Assembly (NCBI RefSeq): GCF_029227915.1
Contig: NC_079879.1
Span: 25,796,501 to 25,860,500, forward strand
From: Hydractinia symbiolongicarpus
Taxonomy: Eukaryota; Cnidaria; Hydrozoa; Anthoathecata; Hydractiniidae
Length of the DNA: 64,000 nucleotides
Reading direction: 5' to 3'
The notes beneath the pieces are model-generated. The model did not search any database. It saw only the letters and a program-made list of their open reading frames with translations, and was not told the origin of the DNA. Below, piece by piece: positions 25,501 through 37,676 of this stretch. Both the position numbers and the translations under genes were made by a program. Each line of letters opens with the position of its first letter. Within the stretch, counting starts at the first letter, position 1.

Positions 25501-27952
25501 TCCTGTGTATAAACCGAACGGCCACTGGTCTAGAAGAGCTCGCTTGCGTGGCGGCAAATTAACAACGCGTCACAGCTGGCCATGGCAGGTGGCAATTGAG
25601 GTATTTTGATTTGTCGATTTTTTTCTATACACACACCCACCTAGGACATTTTTATTACTGATATAAATAGGACACAAAGAGCCTGTGGTCGAGGTTGTAC
25701 GTGCATTTCTTTCTTTATAAATTGGCTTTCTTTATTATATTGTATTGACTATTCTGTCAATAATCAAAAAATCATGAAACTGCACCAGGCTTTAAGCTTG
25801 GTTTACATAGACGACGAAAATGTTTTAAGGTCTTAATACTAAGTTTCAGTCAAAGTGTTCTTATAAAAAAAATTTAAGTAAATTTTGTTTTGGTGGTCAA
25901 TTTTAATCCTTACTCAAATATGCTTTTCAGTGACGTACTCTAGCTGTCATGACAACTATAAATTATCGATTATTGCGTCCAAACTCAATCCATAACACAT
26001 CACTCAATTTTATGGATACAATTTTTAAATTTTTCAAATATCCCATTTGTGAAATATAAACGAAAATTGTTTTTTTATATTATTTTGATATTCTTTTTCT
26101 GACATCATAAAACCTGTCTCGAAACAAAATGACCTTCGATTTAAAGATACCGCTTACAATTAATTTAGTGGATGATGAGTTTGGAACGATTAAGAACTAT
26201 TAGTGTGAAGTTAGGGTAAATTATTGGTTTCATTATGATGTTTGATGCGTCAATAATAATTCACAAGCCTGTCAACAACTGTACTTTACTTAAATTTTTA
26301 AAATTATGTTTTGCCGGTAATGTTGAGAACTTTGTTTAATGAGAATGTCTCAAATAACCCAGTACAATAAAGATAAATCGAGTTTATTAAACATGAGATA
26401 AACAAAATTGTACTGTGACATCCTCGTCCCCAGGTTTCTTCTGTTTTTAATATCACAGTCGGTAATCAATAGCGGCTTTAATATTTAACAACAAGTTCTA
26501 GTAGAAAGTACAACAAAGAAGTTTTGATAGTCAGTAGAGAATTGTTTTATAGCACTTTTTTTCGGATGTGGTGTCCTTTTAGGCATTACTCACACAAATC
26601 AAGAAATCAAAAAGTGTATGCTAAATGTCAATGGTTCAGTTACACCTCCACCCTAGTTGGGACCACCTAGGAAGCATGTAGACAACAAATCAGTGAAGAA
26701 TACATTTTTGAGTGTTTTAACGGATTTAAACGGATTTAGCTCCCTTCCTCCATAAGGTTAGATTACCGTCAGACTAACGTCAGACTAACGTCAGATAAAC
26801 GTCAGATTAACGTCGGATTAACATGAGATTAACGTCAGATTAACGTTTAGGATACACATTTCGATTTGTGATTCACCCTTTATTTAAGAAAGGAAATTAA
26901 AACAAAAATTTACTTAGCATTCAATACAGTTTGAGGTTACATTTTCTTCCATACCTTGATTTTTTCGTTTTTGATTCGCTTCGTTTACACAATCCCAAGC
27001 AAAACTTGACACTTTCTCGGACATTTCTCGGACATAATTTATAATTTCGCCACGCATCAAGATATTAAATCAGTGTTCTTATTTTAGGTAAAAACATCAA
27101 AGGAAGGTTGGAAACTTCGTTGTGGGGGAAGTTTGTTGAACGAGAAATGGGTTTTAACAGCAGCCCATTGTTTAGTGAAATTACAACAACCTGAAGACGT
27201 GTACGAACCACATGAATTTAGAATCTTCCTTGGCGTTCATAATGTCACTGAGCGATACAAAAATAAAGAAATTCAAATTTTTTACGGTAAATCCATCCAC
27301 ACACACTACGGGTACGTCCCAAATACGCTGGACAACGATATTGGTTTAATTGAAATTAAAAAAAGAGCCAAGTTATCAGGTGAGTTTGAGCACTTTTATT
27401 CAGCTGCACACGCTCCATTTTTTTATTTTCTGTTTTGTCTATCTTACGAAGTTACATCAAGGATTTTGTGTTACTAGACGCGATAAATTTCCTTGAAAAA
27501 ATAAATTAAGATGAACTTTCGTTTATGTAGATAAAGTGTTGCCGGTATGTCTACCAAAAAGAAAACAGAAAGACGTGCCTTTAAAAGGCAAAGTTGGTAC
27601 AGTGGTTGGTTGGGGTCAGACGAGCGAAAATAAAGCTTCTGACGTGTTAAAAGAACTTCGGCTTCCTGTCGTCTCACAAAGAGATTGCAAACTTGCATAT
27701 AAGAACCAATATGACGTGACCGACAGTATGTTCTGTGCAGGCTTAAAATACAAATCACATGATACATGTCCTGGAGATAGTGGTGGAGGATTTGTTTTTC
27801 AAGATCCGACTAAGAAACGAGTAAAATGGATCCTACAGGGCATTGTATCCTGGGGTGGAGATCGCTGCGGTGAGCCGGGGAAGTTCGGTGTATATACACG
27901 TGTTTATAAATTTACGGACTGGATAAAACGGAAAATGTCTGAGAAATTATAG
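22542..27952 (+). CDS. Secreted LRR - TSP1 x7 - sushi - trypsin-like serine protease
   Basis: Exons 22542-24057, 24148-24379, 24461-24804, 25170-25337, 25422-25600, 27088-27379 and 27531-27952 join in frame to 1,050 residues. Residues 1-28 look like a signal peptide. A Cys-rich LRR N-cap (CPTGCTC), about eight LRRs and a Cys-rich C-cap (LQCDCNLFW) follow to about 320. Seven TSP1 repeats (WSxWSxC) run from 322 to 715. One sushi domain covers about 720-774, and a trypsin fold begins near 794. The triad is His840 (TAAHC), Asp897 (DNDIGL) and Ser994 (GDSGG). Asp988 in the S1 pocket predicts cleavage after Lys/Arg. Likely activation is at Arg793 before LRGG, with Cys777 able to tether the pro-part. 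The mix resembles immune or clotting proteases (Limulus factor C, MASPs), but the order is unfamiliar to me. Substrate unknown. Confidence 0.9.
24845..25095 (+). repeat. tRNA-derived SINE in protease intron 3
   Basis: The head contains an A-box-like TGGTGCAGTGGTAGCGC and, about 35 bases later, a B-box-like AGTTCGAGTACCC, the internal RNA polymerase III promoter of a tRNA. It is followed by a non-tRNA body of about 180 bases. It lies wholly within the 24805-25169 intron. The exact 3' end is uncertain, and the tRNA part is too diverged to be a working tRNA gene. Confidence 0.75.
26762..26850. repeat. 12-bp minisatellite in protease intron 5
   Basis: Seven to eight imperfect copies of a 12-base unit close to AACGTCAGATTA lie in the 1.5-kb intron (25601-27087) that separates the activation-site exon from the catalytic His exon. 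The rest of that intron shows nothing recognisable. Confidence 0.85.
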
Positions 27953-29498
27953 ATGACGGAAGCGATAGGTAATAGTCGGTGCAACACTACCCCTTATTCA
28001 CCGGGAAAATATACGACGTCGATAAATATATGATGTCCATAATCAGACAGATGGAAAGCAAAAATGATTGAAATTATCAAGACCACATATACTTGTTCAA
28101 AAAATACAGTCCTGAAAAAATTCTGTGAACTGAGTTAAAAATAAGCAGAGATATAAACTTGATCCTGCACGTCTAGATTAAATAAGATGTAATAAAAAAG
28201 ATAAATAATCAAGAAACTAGATGATCTTATATTTATTAATGTATTCATTATTATTGTCAGATTTTTTGCGTTTGTCCTGAAATTTTGAATTTATGTAAAA
28301 ACAACGTGGTTCAGGCAGACGCTGGTGTAATGACAATACCACTATAACAAAAAGATGCATCTTGACTGTTGACACGTCATTGCATCGTGACAATAATGTA
28401 CATATATTTTTATTGATGCCAAATATTACCTTTGAGAAGAATTCGTGTTTTTTAAAGTAAAATCCCTGCGTCGAAACGTTTTGATTTTACGCATATAGGT
28501 GATCCAAAATGTTAAATTCTAGGTCAGATGTAGACCAGTCGTAAAAAAAGTCCAAGCCAATATCTACTTATTAATAATTAATAATTAGGCCCGTGAAAAA
28601 ATTCACTGGTTCGCTTGTTATTTTTATACCGCATTACGTGCATTTCGCTACTTGCGGTACCATTTTGCGTGACAGGCAGACAGACGTATACGGGTGGGTA
28701 AAATAATATAGATACAATACGATTACGTCTCTATATATCGAACACCATTGGGACCACAAAACCTGTCTGCTACATAGAGGTTTATTTCCAAATTAGAGTG
28801 GGTATAGTGAATTCGAACGTAAAATGAGCCAAGAGACTTATTTTCAAAGACAAAAAGACAATATATTAGTTGGTTATATTGGAATTATGATATCTTTCAT
28901 TCAAAAATGTAAAACAGACTTGCTTTGTCTTAGTGCGGTAATAAAATATTTCATATCGTCTTAAGTGAAACATAGACAAGCCTAAATTTGTTTTATTGTT
29001 GGACGCCTTCGCTACAGAGGGTCAGTTTTATAAATTGAATCCTGTCGCCAAATGGAAATTGTATACGGCACATAGGCGATCAGCTGCTATAATGACGACG
29101 GCTATTTTGGAAGTTTCTCAGTTCAAGCATTCTGAAAAATTCTCTATATTTGCTAATAATTTTGTGTTTCAGGAACATCTAGCTTTCATTTGGTTCTACC
29201 TGAAGCAGCTCTACTTCAATATAACGACACTTTAAGTACAGAGATTATAATTGCTCTTTGTGATGGCAAACCATCAAAGAATGGACATTTAAAAGAAAAA
29301 CACAGTTTATGGTGCTATATTATATTAATAATAAATAATTTGTAATAAAATAGTGTAAATAATGAACAAAAAAGAAAAAAAAAATCGAATATATGGTATG
29401 GAATGAAATATATAACCCACAAGTGTGGAGATGGATGCATATGTTAAAATACGTAAATCGCAACTTCTTTAAAAAATCTTGTTGAAGTTGGATAAGGA
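27953..29498. other. Spacer between two convergent host genes
   Basis: The protease gene (plus) and the DUF924 gene (minus) end towards each other here. A stretch around 28640-28710 contains CGTGACAGGCAGACAGACG, which looks like a dispersed repeat. A short frame at 28996-29235 has no recognisable domain. No RNA gene is seen. Confidence 0.5.
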
Positions 29499-32400
29499 CT
29501 AGAAATCGAACTTTTCCTCCTTCAAAAACTTTTCTTCTTCGGGAGTATTGTTACGACCTAATGGCGCATTTCGTTTTGGATATCTCCCAAACCGATCGAT
29601 CAATCCCTACAAAATAGACATCCAACCGTGGAATAAATATCTGATTACAGTGCTTTACCATCTTGTATATTTATATATACATGGAAAAACGTTATAAAGA
29701 AATATTCCGAGCACTCGTTTTTCCTGAGTTACATAATTCCACAGGTTCCATCTAAATGTGTTCATGCAAAAATAAATAAACCCTTTCTCACTTACTTTGT
29801 GTTGTAAACTATATTTTACTCCTGATTCACCAAACATTGCATCTTCAGTTCCTTTAGTTTCCTCCGCCAACTCAGTATAAAGTTCTAAACATCGCACCTA
29901 TGGAGAAAATGCTTTTAATAACACAATAGGTAACAACAGAATTAAAAAGTGTTCAACTCTGATTAAATGAACATGTTAAGGGTGTTAACTAGCCTATATT
30001 TTGTGTCTTAGACATACCATTCCTAATTAAAAATACTTGTTGCCTCTCGCAATCCAGCATTTATTTTCTGTAACAACTTTCTAATTTTTCCCTATTATCG
30101 AACTGCTGTATTCATTTCTCGAAAGCTGACCAAGTCAGCTAAAATTCATTCATTGCATATGAACTTTTATATCTTATTTTTCAAGCAAGCAACGATAAAA
30201 GATATGTTAATAAGAAAATTCGGTAAAAACATTATGGCAATTTCAACAATAACACATAAAGTGGACCAATAATGTATTTATTTTGTAGACAATATATTTC
30301 GAAAATTAAATTTTTATCATCAGGTCTAAAAACAGGATAAAAACAGTTAAAACCGTTGTAAAAAGTACCACTATATCACAAATATCCTATACGTAAACGT
30401 ATCATAACCACACTACGTTCGAAATATATTGTCTACAAAATAAATACATTATTGGTCCACCTTATGTGTTAATAATAAAATTGTTTGCACATAAGAACTT
30501 GAATTGGTAGCAGGTAACTTAGAGGAAAAAAATAACACCATAATAAAACTGGAAAAATAACACCATAATAAAACTGAAATCTTTGATCGATGTTACTAGA
30601 ATAAGCTCGAAGTAACGTTAGGAATTTGGGCATCTGACCTAGAATATCTATTTTTTTCCTTTTAGGCAATTCTCATTGAGATTCCCAGTTGGGGCATAAC
30701 AGTTGCAAATTTACCCTGGTGTTACCTGTGTTTCTTTATCTTCATGATGTTCAAGTGGTAAATATAAACAGAATCTTTCAGCCGGAGTGAACTGTTTGTA
30801 TGAACCTTCATTTATAATCTAGAAAAATATAATTTAGAATGCTTATATGTAAGTCATAACTTACATACTGACCTTTCTTGTGTTTTCTTGTAAACAAACC
30901 ATACAGACTTTATTCTCATAGATTAAAACTTTAGACAGCTGTAGTCTTTAGTAGTCGAGCAGTAATCAGTACCTTTTATATCACCTATATAAACTTGTAA
31001 AATTTACGTAAAAAAAGGATGTGTGGTACATACATACCTTTAAAGCAACTGCTAAAGCTTTGTGATCATGGCTGAACATATCTCCTGTCCCCTGAAAATT
31101 CAGAAAACATGTTATAGTTGTACCTAAAATTAATAAAAGTGTAAACGAACATAGTCAGAAATAGTGTGACATTCAAACTGCCACCCCGCACTACTCATTG
31201 TTTTGCCTTATTTTCAGTAAAATGAGTAGTTATACTTACCATAGATATAGTCAGGTGATAAAATTTTGAGCATTTTAGTGGTGTTTTTGTGGGTTAAAGT
31301 TAGAAATAATTTTTAACGTAAGTATTATGTACCTATTTTAACAGTACCATATCTGTGGATTACAACAGTTCTGTTAACTGAAACTTAAAAAAGGCTAATA
31401 TTGTAGCGACACAAATATGGACGGTAATTTATGATTTTGCATCGAAGTGACGTTTTGTGGATAACAATATATTAAAAAAGGGGCTTCCATCAAATTTAAA
31501 TTTCAGGGGATAGCAGTATGTAGTGGGTATAACCACACTAAAATATATATTGGGATTAACCTGACTGTTTTTTTAAAAACAATATTTCTGTTTTGAGTTA
31601 TACTTAGCGGACAACATCATTTAAAATATAACAACAACAAAAAATATAACAAAGGTTAACAATGATTAAACATAAACAAAACAAAATGAATTTTGTAAGA
31701 AACTATAACTAACAAAAAACGTTTTGAAAAAAAGAATAATAGAGGAACACACTGGGAATGTAATTTAAGTGAAAAATTGTGGATGCTTCACAGGAAACTT
31801 GTACGCTTAAGGTATTGCAAAAACTAGGCAATTGTATAGACTTTAGCATCGATTTTAAAATCAGAAACTTTTAGAAAATAATTGTTTATGATGCACCTGA
31901 GAATAATCGAAATTTCTAGTCATAAAATTTTAATTGAACAAATGACTATTAAGATAAATAGCTATGAAAGTTATAAAAAAGCTAAATTAGCGCAAAGCCA
32001 ATGTTCTCAATATGATTATGATTTCAACCATAAGTTCATTGCTGATAAACAGCTTTTCACCTATCTTTTCGACACACACACAAGGATAAACCACTGACTC
32101 TTTATAAAAAGCAACTGTTTTTTTTACAATCCTTGTAAATTTTGTCATTTTTGTTTTAAATTGGAGCTCTAAATAATGTCCTGTGAGAATATGCCGCCAG
32201 GTTGAAATCATCAGTAAAACCAGAATCCGTTGCAGTTTCCTCATTGGATATTATTCTAATGAACAAGACAGTATCTGCTGATGCTAGGTCAGACACTACA
32301 ATTGTATCTGGAACAAGGTAATCACTTTTATCAATTTTTTTATCTTCACAATCATATTCATATTTATGGAAATGTTCTGCAGACTTATATTGGGAACTAA

Positions 32401-34596
32401 CTGCAGTTATCACTTTCTATTACTTTTGATTGCCCTTCATTTAGTTCTACAGTTGAGATCATTTTATTTATGCACAAGAAAACAAATTTTTGATTGTGTT
32501 TTAGATTCTCAGACAGGTAGGGGTGGTGAAACTTTTCACTGCACTCATTACTAGCTATATCACTCCCTTTGTATGACTTGCGATGTCTATTTAAACTATC
32601 CTTACGGTAAAAATGTTTTTTATAGGAATCACAGGTGTAGAGTTGAGACAACTTTGTTTATGTCTATTCTGACGATTTGTAAATTTAGATCCACAATGCT
32701 TACAATGAAACACTTTTGTTTCACTCATTTTATTACTAAATCTAACAATGGTTAAATAAGAAGAATAACTTGTTTTTAGAAAATGATAAAAACATAATAT
32801 TTTCACTGACAATGCACATTTTTCACCTAATGGGACAAAAACATTTTTAACCATACTTAATGAAGTGGTAGGCATTTCTTGAGGAATCTACTGCAATAAA
32901 TCTGGCAGAGATCAGGACATATTTGGATCCCTATCAAGTTATCCACAAAATGTCACATTGCTTTTCTCTAAATAATGGTTATTCGCTATTTTTCCCTGTA
33001 CCCCTAACTTAAAAGGATGTGGAGTTGAGACAACACTGCTGTTTGAATATACTACGAATATAAAAATATGATATTTACTAAGGTCAAGAAATTAAATGTA
33101 ATCCATATCATATCACCTAATGAGCTAAAATTTTGTTTTTTTAATGTTTAGGGGTATTAGATAAAGGACAATTCATGACAAACTATTCTATTGCACTTCC
33201 CATGTGTATGCTACAATAAAAAATAAAGTTTATCCACAATTTATAACCTAATAACATTGTTATCCACATTAATTCACCCACCATAATGAAATTCATTATT
33301 TTCTCTATCAGATCACTAATTTTTTTCACAGATTTCAATTGTAACCTGATTGTTTGAAAATGTCCTACCAAGTTCTCCACAGTGAAATGTTATCCACAAT
33401 TTTTTACTTGATTTAAATGGCTATATTATCAAAACTACTGTGAATTTTTCCATTCTGAAAAATCCACAAAGAAGTTCAATCATTAGACCTCAGATTACAA
33501 GATCAACCTAGTGTAATCCACAATTAGGTCACTTGGGATTTAAGCATTATTGAGGAAGTAGCAAAATGTTACCAAACAGGGGTTTATTTTTGTAAATTTT
33601 AAGCTTTGTTACTAAAATCTGACTTACTCCTCATAAAAGTTCACTATTTATATTACAATTACTTCAAAAGGGTTCAGTGCCACAATATTTGGCTTAAGAA
33701 AGTTTATTTGCCAAAAAAAGTTTGTAACTCCAAAATATTTGAAATAATTTTCTTTGTGTAAAAGTGAGATTTAGTTTTATTATATATGTATTAAGGTCTA
33801 GTCTAAAAACACAGAAAGTTATAAATGTAGAGTTACATTTTGGTTTTATAGTATTTTATTCATATATAAAAATTAATAAAACTCTAAAAAAGGTACATTG
33901 TTCTAAACTGAATTGTTTTTATTTTAAAAGGTTTTCATTCTAGTTTTGTCGTGTTTTTTTATCTATGACTTTTAGTTTTGCCATACAACATTATCATCTT
34001 CATCATTGATGTTTGTTAACTATTTTGTTTGCTACTATTTTTTTGACTTTTTTATTGCTTCTGAGTTATTTTTTAAATCTTGAAATTATGACCAATATAT
34101 AAAAATCTGTCTGTAAATTTCTTCCACAAAGTTTATTCCGCCGAAACTTTATTTGCTAAAACCTCTTTACTGGATTACTGTATGCACATTGTAGTATGTT
34201 TTTCTTAAATACGCTACCTACCCTATAAATGTTTCTGCAGAACTGATCGATTAATAGGACAAACGCTAAACCAGACTTGGGACCTCCACAACTTAAATCC
34301 TCCCAATGCGATAATTCACCATTACGTGCTTGCTTTACCTGAACAAGAAATATAAAATTGTACAATGACTTAAAAATCAAGTCTACAATTTCTTGGGAAA
34401 TGCAAAATCAGACACTTACTGGGTAGCAAAAACATGGGTTAAAAAAACTTACTAAGTCTCCGAATTTATCTTTGATTAAAGAATCCTGTTCAGGCCCACC
34501 ACCGAACCATAACTTCATTCTCTCTTGATTGTTCTTAGGTTCTTCAAACCAAAAATGTAGAACATCCTGATAAGTTAATGTGGAGTTACTAGCCAT
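29499..34596 (-). CDS. DUF924 family protein
   Basis: Six exons on the minus strand: 34453-34596, 34222-34338, 31038-31091, 30726-30818, 29796-29897 and 29499-29606. All are phase 0 with GT-AG sites and give 205 residues, close to the usual 180-200. Family hallmarks are VLHFWFEEP with WFGGGPEQD near the N-terminus, LAFVLLIDQFCRNIYRGTG in the middle, then PLEHHED and RFGRYPKRNAPLGR near the C-terminus. DUF924 proteins are predicted TPR-like all-helical soluble proteins of unknown biochemical role, common in bacteria, plants and fungi. The introns show that this copy is a resident eukaryotic gene and not contamination. Its introns host a MITE, a decayed zinc-finger gene and a cluster of identical nonamers. 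Confidence 0.88.
30252..30469. mobile_element. 218-bp MITE with 52-bp inverted repeats
   Basis: The ends 30252-30303 and 30418-30469 are inverted copies of the same 52 bases, with one mismatch, beginning ACACATAA(A/G)GTGGACC. A TA dinucleotide flanks each side (30250-30251, 30470-30471), as expected of Tc1/mariner-type insertion. The interior is only about 114 bases and non-coding. It sits in the DUF924 intron between exons 4 and 5. Confidence 0.85.
32397..32875 (-). pseudogene. Decayed C2H2 zinc-finger gene fragment
   Basis: On the minus strand one frame reads a finger-like FHCKHCGSKFTNRQNRH. After a frame change near 32620 another reads a finger-like block with DSLNRHRKSYKG in which the second zinc Cys and the second His have become Tyr. 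Stops and the frame change show it is not functional. It lies in an intron of the DUF924 gene on the same strand and may be a retrocopy. Confidence 0.6.
32939..33398. repeat. Cluster of identical TTATCCACA nonamers
   Basis: TTATCCACA occurs at 32939, 33230, 33260 and 33390, and its complement at 31456. Near-copies (ATCCACA) stand around 33460 and 33510. Neighbouring bases are also partly shared (TGTGGATAACTTG-like on the minus strand), so this may be a decayed repeat. The region is intronic and shows no gene. Confidence 0.5.
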
Positions 34597-37500
34597 TCTG
34601 TATCGGAGGGCTGGTGACAGGAAATTCTTTATTCTGAATTATATGTTAATTTTTTTAAGTTAACAACCTAAAGAACACTAAACAAACAATTGGAAATTAA
34701 TCACATCTTTCTTACAAGACAAAGCATCAGTTAAATTCTGATGCAGATTTTCTGTTAATCAAAATTCTGACAAAACCAACTAAATCACTTGAAAAATTTG
34801 CACCAAAAATAAAGACAGAAATGAAGGATTTTAAATCTAGGCTTATTTCTACCGAACACTGTGATATTTTTTTCTACCTTTTGAAATAAGTATTCAGGTC
34901 ATGGATTCATAGTTTCAAAATCAAGATATGAAAATAAATAAACCTGCAATACTTTTTTTGTAAAACATTTTGATGCAGCGCTCTTCTCCACATTGTATGC
35001 AAGATCAATCCTCTCATTTTCCTCATTCTTCATGCAGGTAAATTGAATTCATTAATTTTTCCTTTAACAATTTATACAATCTTTCTTAAATTATTTTTTG
35101 ATGTCAATACAGGCATATTTTTGACATGTCTGTTTTTTAAAAAAGAATGTTTTATTTTTACAGGTAACATCAGAAACATCAGTAAAAGTCCATATTTTTA
35201 AACCCGCTTTGAATCATTTTGCAAACGAATTTGCCATTAATGGGCATAAAAAAGATTTTCTAAAAACTGACTTCAAAACACAAGGTTCAATTGTTCTCTT
35301 ATCTTTGCGCAAAAAATCAGAATAAACTAATGATCCAATTCTTAAAAATATCGTAAAAATCATATTTTTGGACCATTTTGGCTCATTTTGCACATAAATC
35401 CACCTTTTTTTAGCTGATAAGATTTATTCTAAAAAACTGACTTCGTCACATTCCATAGTCTATTATTTGTGGCGCCGTAGATTAGTGGTTATAGCTCTCA
35501 GCTCTGTGCGGGAGACCGGGGTTCTATTCCTCTTGATTCCCCTTGACGGTGATTTAACATGGGCGAGTGAATGTTACCATAACCTCAGGTTACCCCAAGC
35601 CATGTGAGGGAAATTGGGGAGATGGCACACTGTGTGGTCCGTTGGATGTTGCCGGGAGTTGTCTAGTAGAGCGCGGGCCCTAATAATTGGGTCTGCGTAG
35701 CTCAAAATGAGCATTAAATACTCTAGGACTCTCCATCTAAGCCATGGACCCTCCTAGAAATAATAGACATGGTATACCCCTCGATATTTATGAGGCTAGC
35801 CATGTAAAATGGGCGGGGGGGGCGCCTCTTCTCATCTAAAAGTGGCAGAGCAGATAAATTCTAATCTTGTGATAGTCAAAAATAGACTAGCTAATCTAGT
35901 TAATCTCATTTGCAACAACAAAACCTGGAAAGTTGAAAAATATCGGACATTCTTTCCTCAAAACTAGTGTTGCGGGCCTAAAATGGAAGAACTCCACCTT
36001 CGTTCCTTATGGGCATTACCTTCTTTATACTGGGAGGGTCGAAAGCAAATACGATAATTTATACTGTCTAATCATATGTAAGTTTTTATAAGTATATCTA
36101 CTTTGCTCTGTGTGAGGACATCTCATCCAGTGTACACGGTACACGGAAAAGTTTTAAAAACCCGTCATTTCAACCCCCAATCAGTTCGCTGCTATCAAAT
36201 AAAGTTTTTTAGTTACATGACAAGTGTGTACTTTCAATAAGTTTTGTATAGCTATATATTTATTCTTCTTAATGTTTGAAGTATTATTTTCATCAAAAGT
36301 TTATATGGCAAAATACATGTGTTATAACACAGAAAACGTGATTTCTCCAATTAAAATAATTTTATCATGCACAAAAATAGAAGTCAGCCCAGTTTGCTGA
36401 GTTGCTGCTATCACATGGAATTTTTCCAGGATCACGCTGTGATAAATCAAGATCCTAAATCGGGACAATGGTTTACGCCACTGTCAATAAACTTTTTTAA
36501 AAAGTTAACAACCACATTTCAGCACTGTGTTAAGAGGGGCTCTAGCTACACAAGTCAAAGAATGCTGCCTGCCCCAGTTCTGAAACAACCACCAATGTCA
36601 AAATTTCAAAAAAAGCACAGAGGCCAAGTGCTGAATCCAATATTACGGTGTATGTGTTGGTAATTTTGATTTTTACTTATGCTGACAGCAATATCTCCAA
36701 TCTTTAAAATCATTTATCTCTAGAAGTATGCAATTATGGGTTGTGTACACTTTTCAGTATACACGTTTTTCATATCCTTATTGAAATAGTAGAGACCAGT
36801 GTTGTCTTGTAGTCTTGTACTACTCATTAATCCCTACATTCCACTTTTATTGTATTTTATTGTATTCTCTACAACAACTAGCTTACAACAGTTTTCTTTC
36901 TCAAAGCCCTGAGAATGTTTAATTTACTTTCTGAGTCAATTTGCCACCCTTCAATATTAAGAATTTTTTGATTACAATTGGTGCAATACTTGCCATTTTT
37001 CCCAAAAAGTGGCTTGTGGCTGTTTTAAACATTCCCATGTATCTTTTTATTCATTAAAAACGTTGGGATATTTTGTGAAAACTTGATGGACTTAATTAAC
37101 AAAGAGGATAAGAATGTGTGTAGGAGAGCACATTCCCTAACATGTATAGTTTTCATTAAAAGGCTTATATGTGTTTATTAATAAGGAAACAATAGATTAA
37201 AATGTCGTAGATTTTTAAAATGGCATAGATTTTTAAAATGGCAAATTTTCTTGTTTGTGAACAACCCTAATGTTGCTGTGCTACCTATTTAAATAATTAT
37301 ATAAACAAGTTTTGGAACTAGTGAAATAGTGATAGATCCGAGACTTAAGACTGGGAATATCAAAAACACTCACTTCATCAGTCAGAGCACGATCTTGATT
37401 ATGTTCATGGCATCACAACCTTGGTCACTATTTTCTGGACTGGATTTTTTATAATCTATTAGTAGTAGCAGTAACATTTCCTGCTTTATAGATTGTACTA

Positions 37501-37676
37501 TTTTGCAATATAAAATGAATTCATTTATGATAGAATTAGAGTACCATGAATGTCATAACAGTGTTCAAATGTGATCTGACTAAGTTCGTTTTTTTATTAT
37601 GCAGTCAGAAATTAAATTTATAGCACGCAATTATTATTTGTTTTTAGATTTTAAACAAATTTAGAAAGGGGTTAAG
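34597..37676. other. Divergent spacer between DUF924 and SHP-2 genes
   Basis: The start regions of both genes should lie in this 3-kb stretch. It holds a SINE (35,470-35,870). An open frame at 36367-36663 encodes 98 residues with no recognised motif, and I do not call it a gene. Two partly similar 45-base segments containing CATATTTTT near 35190 and 35370 hint at an old repeat. No clear promoter element can be named. Confidence 0.5.
35470..35870 (+). repeat. tRNA-derived SINE
   Basis: The head GGCGCCGTAGATTAGTGGTT with GGTTCTATTCC at 35520-35530 has the spacing of tRNA A and B boxes. About 330 bases of unrelated body follow, including CCTCAGGTTACCCCAAGCC. It differs in sequence from the SINE at 24,845, so two SINE families are present. 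The 3' limit is approximate. Confidence 0.7.

Noticed and set aside
31456-33398. Bacterial replication origin (DnaA boxes)
   Set aside because: The sites lie in introns of a spliced animal gene, with no dnaA gene or AT-rich unwinding arrangement; only the nonamer match is real.
35480-35535. Functional tRNA gene
   Set aside because: The A and B boxes are present, but the sequence does not fold into a full cloverleaf by eye and continues into a SINE body.
36367-36663. 98-codon open frame in the DUF924/SHP-2 spacer
   Set aside because: No motif, no splice partner and no repeat family recognised; length is within chance for this stretch.
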